38,017 nucleotides of DNA from Burkholderiales bacterium (lineage in GTDB: Bacteria > Pseudomonadota > Gammaproteobacteria > Burkholderiales > Casimicrobiaceae), in contig JADLEZ010000345.1 in the NCBI GenBank assembly GCA_020845855.1, forward strand, positions 1-38,017, given 5' to 3'. The position numbers and the translations under genes are program-made. The notes below the pieces were generated by a model. That model searched no databases. It saw nothing but the letters and a program-made list of their open reading frames with translations, and was not told the DNA's origin. Numbering within the stretch: position 1 is the first letter of the stretch; each line of letters opens with the position of its first letter. Positions 31,820 through 38,017 of the stretch are shown here, piece after piece.

Positions 31820-33007
31820 CTACCAGAGACGGACTTGCGCATCGGTCAGCCGCTCGACGCCGTGCTCGGTCAGCAGCACCGTTTCCTCGAAGTCGCCGAG
31901 GTAGCCGTCGCGCGTCAGCGTGCGCTCGAAGTTGAGCACCATGCCCGGTACCAGCGGCATGGTCTCCTCCGGCACCAGCCACGGCGAGTCCCAGCCGAGC
32001 CCAATGCCGTGGCCGAGGCCAGAGAACACGCCGTTGAGCGGAAAGCCAAGCGACTGCTGCTTGCGCAGGCCGGCGGTCGCCACGTCGCCGGCCGTCACAC
32101 CCGGACGCAGCGCAGCGATGCCCGCCTCGACGACGGCGATCGCGGCTTCGAACGTGCCGATCTGCTCCTTCGTGGCCGGACCGATTGCGCGCGAGCGCGA
32201 CACGTCGAAGTAGTAGTCGTCGAGCACGCCAGAGATGCCGACGCGCAACCACTGCCCGTTGGCCAGCGGTGTGGACGACGACCAGGTGGGAAAGCTCGCG
32301 CGCACGAAGGTGGGTTGCGCGCCGCCCGTGCCCGACGCCATGAACGAGTTGTAGAGCATACCGCCCGCCGGCACGAGCACCTGCAATCCCGCGGCCACGA
32401 CGTCACCGTGGGTCGCGCCGGGCACGGCGGCCGCCATCATCGCTTCGATCATCCGTGATCCCACACGGGCGGCCGCCCGCAGCCGGGTAATTTCCGCCGG
32501 CGACTTGATTGCGCGCGCTGCGGCGAGGATGTGATCGGCGCCGATCCATTCGGCGGCGGGCGCCGCCGACTGCAATGCGCGGTACATGCTGACAGGAACG
32601 ATGTCCTCGCCGACTAGGCCAATCCGCCCCTTGGCGAGCCCAGTCGTGCGCAGCGCGGCGCAGACGCCTTCGACGACGAGGTCGGTCATCACGATCTGCA
32701 CTGCGGGCAGCGCGATCGGCTCGACGTAGGGCACGTCGACGATCAGCACCGGGTCGCCGGCGCAGGGTAGCAATAGGAACGAATGCGCGCGGCCTGTCCA
32801 TTCGCCCGCGAGGTCGGGGATGAACGGAAACGGCGAGTAGTGGTTGGTCAGATACATGAGATCAGCGTAGCGGTCGAGCGCACCGCCACCGCGGCCGCAG
32901 ACGACGAGGCCGGCCAAGCCCTGCGCGCGAGCCCCGGCGATCGCCTTGGCGCGGCGCGCGGCGAACTCGGCGCTTGGGATGTCGACGCGGGCGACGGCTG
33001 CGGTCAT
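31820..33007 (-). CDS. M24-family (creatinase/prolidase-fold) protein with an altered metal site
   Basis: A 395-residue protein with the pita-bread fold of family M24 (Xaa-Pro aminopeptidase, creatinase, ectoine hydrolase). The C-terminal catalytic half shows ISGVLDDYYFDVSRSR, GHGIGLGWDSPWLVP (His), GMVLNFERTL (Glu) and GDFEETVLLTE (Glu). The first metal-ligand Asp of true metallopeptidases seems to be Gly or Ser here (LRVGISG where DxG is usual), as in non-metallo creatinase-type hydrolases, so a C-N hydrolase role on a small molecule is more likely than peptide cleavage. I chose the ATG at 33007, which overlaps the permease stop (ATGA) and has AGAGG upstream; the upstream open frame has no domain. 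In operon with a polyamine-type importer and an amine-oxidase-like flavoprotein. Confidence 0.85.
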   Translation of the reverse strand: MTAAVARVDIPSAEFAARRAKAIAGARAQGLAGLVVCGRGGGALDRYADLMYLTNHYSPFPFIPDLAGEWTGRAHSFLLLPCAGDPVLIVDVPYVEPIALPAVQIVMTDLVVEGVCAALRTTGLAKGRIGLVGEDIVPVSMYRALQSAAPAAEWIGADHILAAARAIKSPAEITRLRAAARVGSRMIEAMMAAAVPGATHGDVVAAGLQVLVPAGGMLYNSFMASGTGGAQPTFVRASFPTWSSSTPLANGQWLRVGISGVLDDYYFDVSRSRAIGPATKEQIGTFEAAIAVVEAGIAALRPGVTAGDVATAGLRKQQSLGFPLNGVFSGLGHGIGLGWDSPWLVPEETMPLVPGMVLNFERTLTRDGYLGDFEETVLLTEHGVERLTDAQVRLW

Positions 33008-33789
33008 GGCGAACCTCTTTTTAGCGTGGTGACAACGGCGAACACGATACTCGTGAACAGGATGAGGATCACCGACACGGCCGCGACCGTCGGATTGATC
33101 TCGAAGCGGATGCCGTTCCACATCTGCACCGGCAGCGTCGCGGCCGATGTGCCGGACAGGAACAGCGCGACGACGATCTCATCGAACGAGGTCACGAAGG
33201 CGAACAGCGCGCCGGCGACCACGCCCGGCATGATCGCCGGTAGCGTGACCAGCAGCAGCGCGCTCGACGGCGTCGCGCCGAGGCTGCGCGCTGCGTCGAC
33301 GATCCGCCAGTCCATCTTCTGCAGCACGGCCAGCACGTTGATCAGCACGAACGGCAGCCCGAGGATCGTGTGCGCGAGAATCATTCCGGCGAGGGTGTCG
33401 GTGAGGCCCAGACGCGCAAAGGTGTTGTAGATCGCGACCGCCGTCACGATGCTCGGCACGATCATCGGGAACAGGAACAGCGTCGTCAGCACGCCGCGAA
33501 ACGGCACGCGCCCGCGGGCGATCGCAAGCGCGGCGAGCGTGCCGAGAACGGTCGCGAGGATCATGGCGCCAGTGGCCGCGAACACGCTGTTCAGCGTGGC
33601 GTGCCGCCACGCCGTGCTGGTGACGTAGGTCGCGTACCAGCGCAGCGAGAATCCGACCGGCGGGAAGATCAGCTGCTCAGCGCTGGTGAACGACATCGGC
33701 ACGACGATCAGCGTGGGCAGGATCAGGAACACGCACGCTGCGCTGACGAACATCGCCATGGCGAGGCGGGGAAGCCATCCGCGTCTCAT
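33004..33789 (-). CDS. ABC transporter permease, PotC class
   Basis: A 261-residue permease with about six membrane helices and the ATPase-docking loop DAARSLGATPSSALLLVTLP. The segment VTSFDEIVVALFLSG after the loop is typical of PotC-like permeases. Start ATG at 33789 overlaps the PotB-class gene stop (ATGA); its stop overlaps the M24 start (ATGA), so three genes are tightly coupled. Its counterpart at 25205-26986 is fused to the other permease half. Confidence 0.92.
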   Translation of the reverse strand: MRRGWLPRLAMAMFVSAACVFLILPTLIVVPMSFTSAEQLIFPPVGFSLRWYATYVTSTAWRHATLNSVFAATGAMILATVLGTLAALAIARGRVPFRGVLTTLFLFPMIVPSIVTAVAIYNTFARLGLTDTLAGMILAHTILGLPFVLINVLAVLQKMDWRIVDAARSLGATPSSALLLVTLPAIMPGVVAGALFAFVTSFDEIVVALFLSGTSAATLPVQMWNGIRFEINPTVAAVSVILILFTSIVFAVVTTLKRGSP

Positions 33790-34637
33790 CGTGCGACCGC
33801 TCCCCAGATCGAGCCGAGCCCAAACCAGCGCTGCGCGACGAGATAGACGCCGACCGTCGCCGCCAGCAGCACGGTGGACAGCGCGCCGGCGAACCCCCAG
33901 TCGAGCGTGTTGTTGACGTTGAATTCGATCAGCTGCGCGACCATCAGGTCGCGCGGTCCACCGAGGATTGCGGGGATGACGAAAAAGCCCAGGCTGATCG
34001 TGAACACGAGCAGCGCGCCGGCCATGAGGCCCGGCAGCGTCATCGGTAGGTAGACCCAGACGAACGACGCGACCGGGCTCGCGCCGAGGCTGCGCGCGGC
34101 GCTCACCAGCTGGCCGTCGATACGCGACATCACCGCGACGACGGGAAAGACCATGTACGGCAGCATGATTTGCACCATGCCGATAAGCACGCCCGTCGTG
34201 TTGTACACGAGCGCAAGCGGTGCCTCGACGAGGCCGAGCGCCGTCAGCGCCTGGTTGATGGCGCCCTTCGGATTCAGGATGATCATCCAGCCATACGAGC
34301 GGACCAGCAGGTTGGTCCAGAAGGGGACCCGGATGATCGCGAGGAGGATTGCGCGCGCGCGCGGGGTCGCGGTGGCGATTCGCCATGCCAGCGGATAGCC
34401 GATCAGCGCGCACAGCACCGTCGTCGCCACGCTCATAGTGAAGGTGCGCTGCAGCACCCGCAGGTACACCGGCGTAGCCAGGATCTTCTCGAAATTGGCG
34501 AGCGACCCGCTGCCCGAAAAGCTGAAGGCGATCAGGTTGCCCAACGGATGGAAGAACAGCACCGCGAGGAACAGCGCAGCGGGCAGCGCAAGCAGGCCGA
34601 GCGCCCGCGACGACATCCCGCTCGCCGGCGCCCCCAT
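33786..34637 (-). CDS. ABC transporter permease, PotB class
   Basis: A 283-residue permease with about six membrane helices. Seen: a first helix (LLALPAALFLAVLFFHPLGN), the class motif RVPFWTNLLVRSYGWMIIL, and the docking loop SAARSLGASPVASFVWVYLP. It is 13 bp behind the binding-protein gene and overlaps the PotC-class gene. An ATG seven codons further in is an alternative start. It forms the importer channel with the product of 33004-33789. Confidence 0.92.
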   Translation of the reverse strand: MGAPASGMSSRALGLLALPAALFLAVLFFHPLGNLIAFSFSGSGSLANFEKILATPVYLRVLQRTFTMSVATTVLCALIGYPLAWRIATATPRARAILLAIIRVPFWTNLLVRSYGWMIILNPKGAINQALTALGLVEAPLALVYNTTGVLIGMVQIMLPYMVFPVVAVMSRIDGQLVSAARSLGASPVASFVWVYLPMTLPGLMAGALLVFTISLGFFVIPAILGGPRDLMVAQLIEFNVNNTLDWGFAGALSTVLLAATVGVYLVAQRWFGLGSIWGAVAR

Positions 34638-34650
34638 CGCCGCGGCGTTA

Positions 34651-35709
34651 CTAGCCCACGCGCCAGGCGTTCAGCTTTTCGTTGGCCGACGCGAGGTTGT
34701 CCCCCCACCATTTCTCGTCTGCGAAGAAGTACTTGCCCGCCTGCTGCGGACCGCCGGAGAGGATCTTCGCGCGGTCCACCGGAATCGCCTTGTACGCGTC
34801 GGGCGTCACCGGACCGTAGGTGTAGGCGAGCGCGACCGCGGCCTGCGCCTCCGGCGTCATGGCGAAATTGAGGAACTGCATCGCACCGTCCCGGTTCGGC
34901 GCGCCGCGGGGAACGACCATCGTCGACCAGGTCATCATGCTCTCGTTGTAGTCGATGGCGACCGGCGCGCCGTTATCGACCGCTGCGAGCGCGCGGCCGT
35001 CCGGCACCATCCCGGTCACCGCCTGGCCATCCTTCATGAACTGCTCGAGTTGGGCGTTGGTGTCGCCCCACAGGATGTGAGCGCGGATCTTGTTCAGGCT
35101 CTTGAGCGCGCGCTCGACGTCGAGCGGATAGAGCTTGTCCATTGGCACGCCGTCGGCGATCAGCGCGGCCTCCAGCGCACCGGAGTTCGCCTTTGTCGCG
35201 AACGTTCGCTTGCCGGGAAAGCGCGCGACGTCCCAGACGTCGGCCCAACTCTTCGGCCGGTTGTCGCCCTTGAACACGCTGGTGTTGTAGAAACGCACGC
35301 GCGACCACAGCACCTGCGGCACCGAATAGGGCGTGATCAGGTGCTGGCCACTCATGACCTTGCTGGTGTCGATTACCTTGAAGTCGAGCTTCTCGAGCAG
35401 GTTGTCCTTCGCGCCTATCCACTGGAAATCGGGGTTGACCTCGACCACGTCCCACTCGACGCGCCCCGACTCGACCATCGCCTTGAACTTGCCGTAGGTG
35501 TTGCCGCCGGTCGCGACGACCTCGATGCCGGTCTTCTTGGTGAACGGATCGAACCACGCGCCGCGGATGGCCTTCTCCCAGGTGCCACCCCAGGTCGCGT
35601 ACACGATCTTCTTCGACTGGGCCCACACGGGCAGCGAAGGCACCACGCCGACGGCAGCTGCGGCGAGCACCTGGCTGCAAAAGCGTCTGCGCGAATGCTG
35701 ATTTGCCAT
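34651..35709 (-). CDS. Tat-exported periplasmic binding protein, PotD-like
   Basis: A 352-residue extracellular solute-binding protein. The N-terminus carries a twin-arginine signal (SRRRFCSQVLAAAAVGVVPS, cleavage probably after VWA). The mature part starts KKIVYATWGGTWEKAIRGAW and includes EWDVVEVNPDFQW, YPLDVERALKSLNKI and FADEKWWGDN, the same pattern as the protein at 28155-29225, so the two are paralogues. GGAGG about eight bases before the ATG at 35709 supports this start over the longer open frame. First gene of the leftward operon that ends with the FAD oxidoreductase. Ligand unknown. Confidence 0.9.
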   Translation of the reverse strand: MANQHSRRRFCSQVLAAAAVGVVPSLPVWAQSKKIVYATWGGTWEKAIRGAWFDPFTKKTGIEVVATGGNTYGKFKAMVESGRVEWDVVEVNPDFQWIGAKDNLLEKLDFKVIDTSKVMSGQHLITPYSVPQVLWSRVRFYNTSVFKGDNRPKSWADVWDVARFPGKRTFATKANSGALEAALIADGVPMDKLYPLDVERALKSLNKIRAHILWGDTNAQLEQFMKDGQAVTGMVPDGRALAAVDNGAPVAIDYNESMMTWSTMVVPRGAPNRDGAMQFLNFAMTPEAQAAVALAYTYGPVTPDAYKAIPVDRAKILSGGPQQAGKYFFADEKWWGDNLASANEKLNAWRVG

Positions 35710-35813
35710 TACTCGGTCCTCCAGTGATTGTGTGCGACGCGCGGCACGCCCGCCGCTTCGCAGGGTCCGCTGTGGCGATCCGTGTGCGAAAGAGAATGCA
35801 ATGGCTCTTTTTG

Positions 35814-35842
35814 AGGTTACCACACGACGAATGCGCTTTCAA
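35814..35842 (-). promoter_or_regulatory. Candidate sigma-70 promoter for the leftward importer operon
   Basis: On the complement strand, TTGAAA (35842-35837) and TAACCT (35819-35814) are separated by 17 bases, about 105 bp upstream of the binding-protein ATG. The -35 box is good and the -10 box is weak. The inverted repeat at 35859-35907 lies just upstream. Confidence 0.35.
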
Positions 35843-35858
35843 GGTCCGCGCGCGCGAC

Positions 35859-35907
35859 GTGGGGCTTTGAATTCGGTTGGCGACTTGCGTAGACTCCAAA
35901 GCCCCAC
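35859..35907. repeat. Perfect 11-bp inverted repeat between divergent genes
   Basis: GTGGGGCTTTG at 35859-35869 and CAAAGCCCCAC at 35897-35907 are exact reverse complements separated by 27 bases. The pair lies in the 227-bp divergent intergenic region, 30 bp upstream of the LLM ATG at 35937 and about 17 bp upstream of the leftward candidate -35 box. It could be two half-sites for a regulator that loops DNA, or a stem-loop in the LLM leader RNA. Confidence 0.6.
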
Positions 35908-35936
35908 CTGCCGCTGCGCCGCGCTTGCCCTCGACG

Positions 35937-36971
35937 ATGAAGTTCGACATCGAAATACCGACGTGCCGTGAGGGTGCCTTCGTCCCGATCGGATTCGCGG
36001 GACCGGCGGACATCGTCAGGACAACCGAAGCAGCCGAGCGGCTCGGCTTCGATGCGGTCTGGGCCACCGATTTCCTGACGCCGACACCCGAGTACCGGAT
36101 CCCGGACCATGAGCCTCCGAACTGGTACGAGCCGGTGGTGGCGCTCGCCTACTGCGCAGCGCGCACGCGGACAATCAAGCTCGGCACCGGCGTGCTGCTC
36201 GCACCGTTTCGCGATCCGGTGATTCTCGCCAAGCAGGTCGCCACGCTCGATCATTTCAGCGGTGGCCGGATGCTGCTCGGGCTGGGGCTCGGCATGTGCC
36301 GCGACGAGTTCGTCACGGTCAGGCCGCGCATGGCGAAGGCGCAGCGGGGCGACATCCTAGACGAGACGATCGAAGCGCTGCGGCATCTGCTCGACGCCCC
36401 CGGCGGCGAGAAGGCGGCCGTGAGCGGCAAGCACGTGGAATTCGGCGCCATCGCGCTCGATCCCAGGCCACTGCGCAATCCATTCCCGATCTACGTGCCC
36501 GCCAAGACGACCGACGCCTTCCCGCGGATTGCGCGCTTTGGGCTCGGCATGATGGTGCAGGCGGCCATCGCGCGTGACCGGATCGAAGGCCTGAAGCCGG
36601 TGCTGGCGGAGCACGGGCGCGAAATCGCGCAGATCGATGTCGTGGCCGAAGGGCAGCTGCGCCTCGCGCCGACGCGCGAGCAGGCGATCGCCGCCTACCA
36701 GGCGAGCCGCCAGGGGCAGTTCTCGCTCACGCGCGGCGCGAAGCTCGAGAAACTCGTCGCCGATAACTGGATCGGCACGCCGGACGAGGTCGGCGCCAAG
36801 ATCGGGGCCGTCGCGGCGCAGGGCATCTCGCATTTCAACGTGCTGCACGTGTCTGGCGACACGATGACAGAGCGCCTGGAGCAGATGCAGATGTTCGCCG
36901 AAGACGTCATGCCGCACGTCGCCGGCTATGCCCGACCGCCGATCGATTCGGCAATGGAGGAGCCACGATGA
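35937..36971 (+). CDS. LLM-class (luciferase-like, putative F420-dependent) oxidoreductase
   Basis: A 344-residue TIM-barrel LLM protein. Seen: MKFDIEIPTCREGAFVPIGF, ERLGFDAVWATDFLTP (about residues 34-49), TLDHFSGGRMLLGLGLGMCR, NPFPIYVPAK, and a C-terminus MFAEDVMPHVAGYARPP. It is closest in the window to the LLM protein at 9086, with the same N-terminal layout and VMPHV ending. The frame is open to a TTG upstream (35877), but the conserved fold starts at this ATG. The ribosome binding site is weak. It is divergent from the second importer operon and coupled to the NIPSNAP gene, which it overlaps by four bases. F420 use is plausible since the window encodes F420 synthesis, but FMN is not excluded. 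Confidence 0.87.
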   Translation: MKFDIEIPTCREGAFVPIGFAGPADIVRTTEAAERLGFDAVWATDFLTPTPEYRIPDHEPPNWYEPVVALAYCAARTRTIKLGTGVLLAPFRDPVILAKQVATLDHFSGGRMLLGLGLGMCRDEFVTVRPRMAKAQRGDILDETIEALRHLLDAPGGEKAAVSGKHVEFGAIALDPRPLRNPFPIYVPAKTTDAFPRIARFGLGMMVQAAIARDRIEGLKPVLAEHGREIAQIDVVAEGQLRLAPTREQAIAAYQASRQGQFSLTRGAKLEKLVADNWIGTPDEVGAKIGAVAAQGISHFNVLHVSGDTMTERLEQMQMFAEDVMPHVAGYARPPIDSAMEEPR

Positions 36972-37297
36972 TCTACGAATCGCGCCGCTACGAGTGCTAC
37001 CCAGGCAAGCTCCCGGCCCTGCAGGTGATGATGGAGAAGCTCGCCTTGCCGACGTTCGAAAAATACGGGATGAAGTTCATCGGCGCTTGGTCCGCCATCT
37101 CCGGCGAGCAGGACGGCACGCTCATTTACATGCTCGCCTTCGACAGCCTCGACGACCGGATGCGCAAGTGGGAGCAGTTCCACCATGACGCGTGGTGGAA
37201 CGAGCAGAAGAAACTGACCCGCGAAAAGGAGGGGCCGCTGGTCGCCCGACAGACGGCGACGTTCCTGCAGCCTGCGCCGTACTCGCCACTGAAATAG
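36968..37297 (+). CDS. NIPSNAP-family protein
   Basis: A 109-residue protein matching the NIPSNAP/dimeric alpha-beta-barrel pattern: MIYESRRYECYPGKLPALQV at the start, then LPTFEKYGMKFIGAWSAISG, a LIYMLAFDSLDDRMRKWEQF segment, and a C-terminal LQPAPYSPLK. Its ATG overlaps the LLM stop (ATGA), so they are co-translated. Bacterial members often sit beside catabolic oxidoreductases; some may be monooxygenase-like or ligand-binding helpers. Specific role unknown. Confidence 0.88.
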   Translation: MIYESRRYECYPGKLPALQVMMEKLALPTFEKYGMKFIGAWSAISGEQDGTLIYMLAFDSLDDRMRKWEQFHHDAWWNEQKKLTREKEGPLVARQTATFLQPAPYSPLK

Positions 37298-37316
37298 CGG
37301 TCAGCGCAGAGCCTAC

Positions 37317-37341
37317 GCGCCGCCGGCAGGATCGGCGGCGC
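37317..37341. terminator. GC-rich hairpin after the NIPSNAP gene, possible terminator
   Basis: GCGCCGCCG at 37317-37325 and CGGCGGCGC at 37333-37341 form a perfect 9-bp stem with a 7-nt loop, 19 bp after the NIPSNAP stop. There is no T-run after it, so it may act as a Rho-dependent or weak intrinsic terminator, or simply as an mRNA 3' end stabiliser. Confidence 0.4.
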
Positions 37342-37701
37342 AGGGCGCGACCAGTCGCCGTCAGGAATGCCCACGTGCGCGTGGGTGAAGGCGTGCGCAT
37401 CAGCAACGCTAGGCTAGGCGCAAATCGCGCGAGCACTCGCACCAGCTACTCGCGCCCGAGTACGCCTGGCGGCGTTGCGGCTCCCAGCAGCGCCCAAGCG
37501 AGGTTGTGTTCAGCGGCCTGACAGAGGCATCAAAGCAAAGGGCACAAGCCGGGTACGGAGGGGGCACAAAGCGGGCATAACGCAAAACAGACGCGCTGCC
37601 AAGCGGTCACCGAGCAAGGGATCTACTGCCGTTCTTGCGCATTCGTCGAAAGGGACTCTCGGTCGCTTTGTTAAGCGATTCAGGCATTTACGCCCGTTAA
37701 T
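37342..37701. other. Intergenic stretch without a recognisable gene
   Basis: Between the hairpin after the NIPSNAP gene and the tRNA promoter I see no credible coding frame, repeat or integrase. The sequence becomes less GC-rich towards the tRNA gene. Confidence 0.5.
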
Positions 37702-37730
37702 TTGCTGCGGGAGGGGTCACACGCTATAAT
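37702..37730 (+). promoter_or_regulatory. Sigma-70 promoter of the tRNA-Val gene
   Basis: A perfect TATAAT at 37725-37730 lies 17 bases after TTGCTG (37702-37707), and the mature tRNA starts 14 bases downstream of the -10 box. The -35 match is only partial, but spacing and -10 are ideal. Confidence 0.65.
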
Positions 37731-37744
37731 TAAATGCTCTTAGG

Positions 37745-37821
37745 AGGCGCGTAGCTCAGCTGGTTAGAGCACCACCTTGACATGGTGGGGGTCGTTGGTT
37801 CGAGTCCAATCGCGCCTACCA
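37745..37821 (+). tRNA. tRNA-Val (anticodon GAC)
   Basis: A 77-nt cloverleaf. The acceptor stem pairs AGGCGCG (37745-37751) with CGCGCCT (37811-37817), followed by discriminator A and an encoded CCA (37819-37821). The D-arm GCTC/GAGC, the anticodon stem CCACC/GGTGG with loop TTGACAT (anticodon GAC at 37779-37781), and the T-loop TTCGAGTCC are all present. It decodes GUC/GUU valine codons. It is followed by a convergent permease gene. Confidence 0.95.
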
Positions 37822-37898
37822 AAGCCCGTTCCAGAAGGGCGCAGCGCGACGGCTTGCCCTTCCTCGACTGCCCTCTGCCGAGGATCATTCAGGGTATC

Positions 37899-38017
37899 TC
37901 ACCCTCCCAACTGCATTCCGGGGTTGCGCACCCCGCGCGTGAGCGCGCGCAGCACCACGCCCGTTAGCGCCACGACCACGAAGATGATCAGGATCACGAG
38001 CACCGAATAGGCGGAAG
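37899..38017 (-). CDS. 3' end of an ABC permease gene (partial)
   Basis: On the complement strand an open frame enters from the right edge and ends with TGA at 37901-37899. The visible 38 residues begin with a membrane helix (SAYSVLVILIIFVVVALTGV), then VLRALTRGVRNPGMQLGG. A last helix followed by a short basic tail is typical of the C-terminus of SsuC/TauC-type permeases. Too little is present for a substrate guess. Confidence 0.55.
   Translation of the reverse strand, partial: SAYSVLVILIIFVVVALTGVVLRALTRGVRNPGMQLGG

Noticed and set aside
30623-32458. Very long open frame on the + strand opposite the ATPase and M24 genes
   Set aside because: High GC keeps the reverse frame open. The translation is rich in Arg, His, Asp and Gln and has no domain pattern, while the opposite strand encodes clear ABC and M24 proteins.
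37745-37821. tRNA-Val as an integration site of a genomic island
   Set aside because: No integrase gene and no visible repeat of the tRNA 3' end occur in the window, so an island boundary cannot be supported.
1-38017. CRISPR array or tandem repeat array
   Set aside because: I found no regularly spaced direct repeats anywhere on reading the window.

Overview
The window looks like the chromosome of a high-GC Gram-negative bacterium, most likely a member of the Pseudomonadota and perhaps a betaproteobacterium. That placement is an inference from the gene content: periplasmic ABC importers, Tat-exported binding proteins, an IclR regulator, HyuA/HyuB proteins and a tRNA gene with an encoded CCA end. 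No rRNA or other phylogenetic marker is present.

The centre of the window (about 9.1-25.2 kb) is a coenzyme F420 locus. It holds the dedicated biosynthesis genes cofE, cofD, cofC and fbiC (a CofG/CofH fusion), a homologue of F420-dependent glucose-6-phosphate dehydrogenase (FGD) that could reduce F420, and three more luciferase-like (LLM) TIM-barrel oxidoreductases that could use F420H2. A further LLM gene lies at 35.9 kb. F420 is best known from archaea and actinobacteria, so this nearly self-contained set of make, reduce and use genes in a probable proteobacterium is the main point of interest. The locus is in two arms. The left arm is LLM-LLM-(broken fgd)-cofE-cofD-cofC. The right arm is iclR, then tautomerase-LLM-fgd-(broken cofC)-fbiC. 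Each arm carries a decayed copy of a gene that is intact in the other, which suggests two overlapping F420 modules merged and shed redundancy. Between the arms (14.3-18.9 kb) lie debris, a broken M20 amidohydrolase, a VOC-family gene and an uncharacterised 505-aa gene that may be mobile. Two near-identical 17-bp IclR-type sites flank this stretch, one upstream of the VOC gene and one upstream of the tautomerase-LLM operon.

Left of the F420 locus (1.1-9.0 kb), reading leftwards, are a class V PLP enzyme, an NMT1/THI5-like ABC importer (binding protein, ATPase, permease) and HyuA/HyuB, ATP-dependent hydrolases of cyclic amides. Before them, from 0 to 1.1 kb, are the start of a transposase-like gene and sequence with no intact gene.

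Right of fbiC, and translationally coupled to it, is a polyamine/opine-type ABC importer with a fused 12-helix permease, an ATPase and a Tat-exported binding protein. Convergent to this is a second importer operon of the same class (binding protein, two separate permeases, a creatinase/prolidase-like M24 protein, ATPase, FAD-dependent amine-oxidase-like protein). Divergent from that operon are another LLM oxidoreductase and a NIPSNAP protein. The window ends with a tRNA-Val(GAC) gene with a good promoter and the 3' end of another ABC permease gene.

Taken together, the genes suggest uptake and breakdown of nitrogenous, possibly cyclic-amide or amine, compounds in which F420H2-dependent or flavin-dependent LLM enzymes carry out redox steps. 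The actual substrates cannot be read from the sequence.
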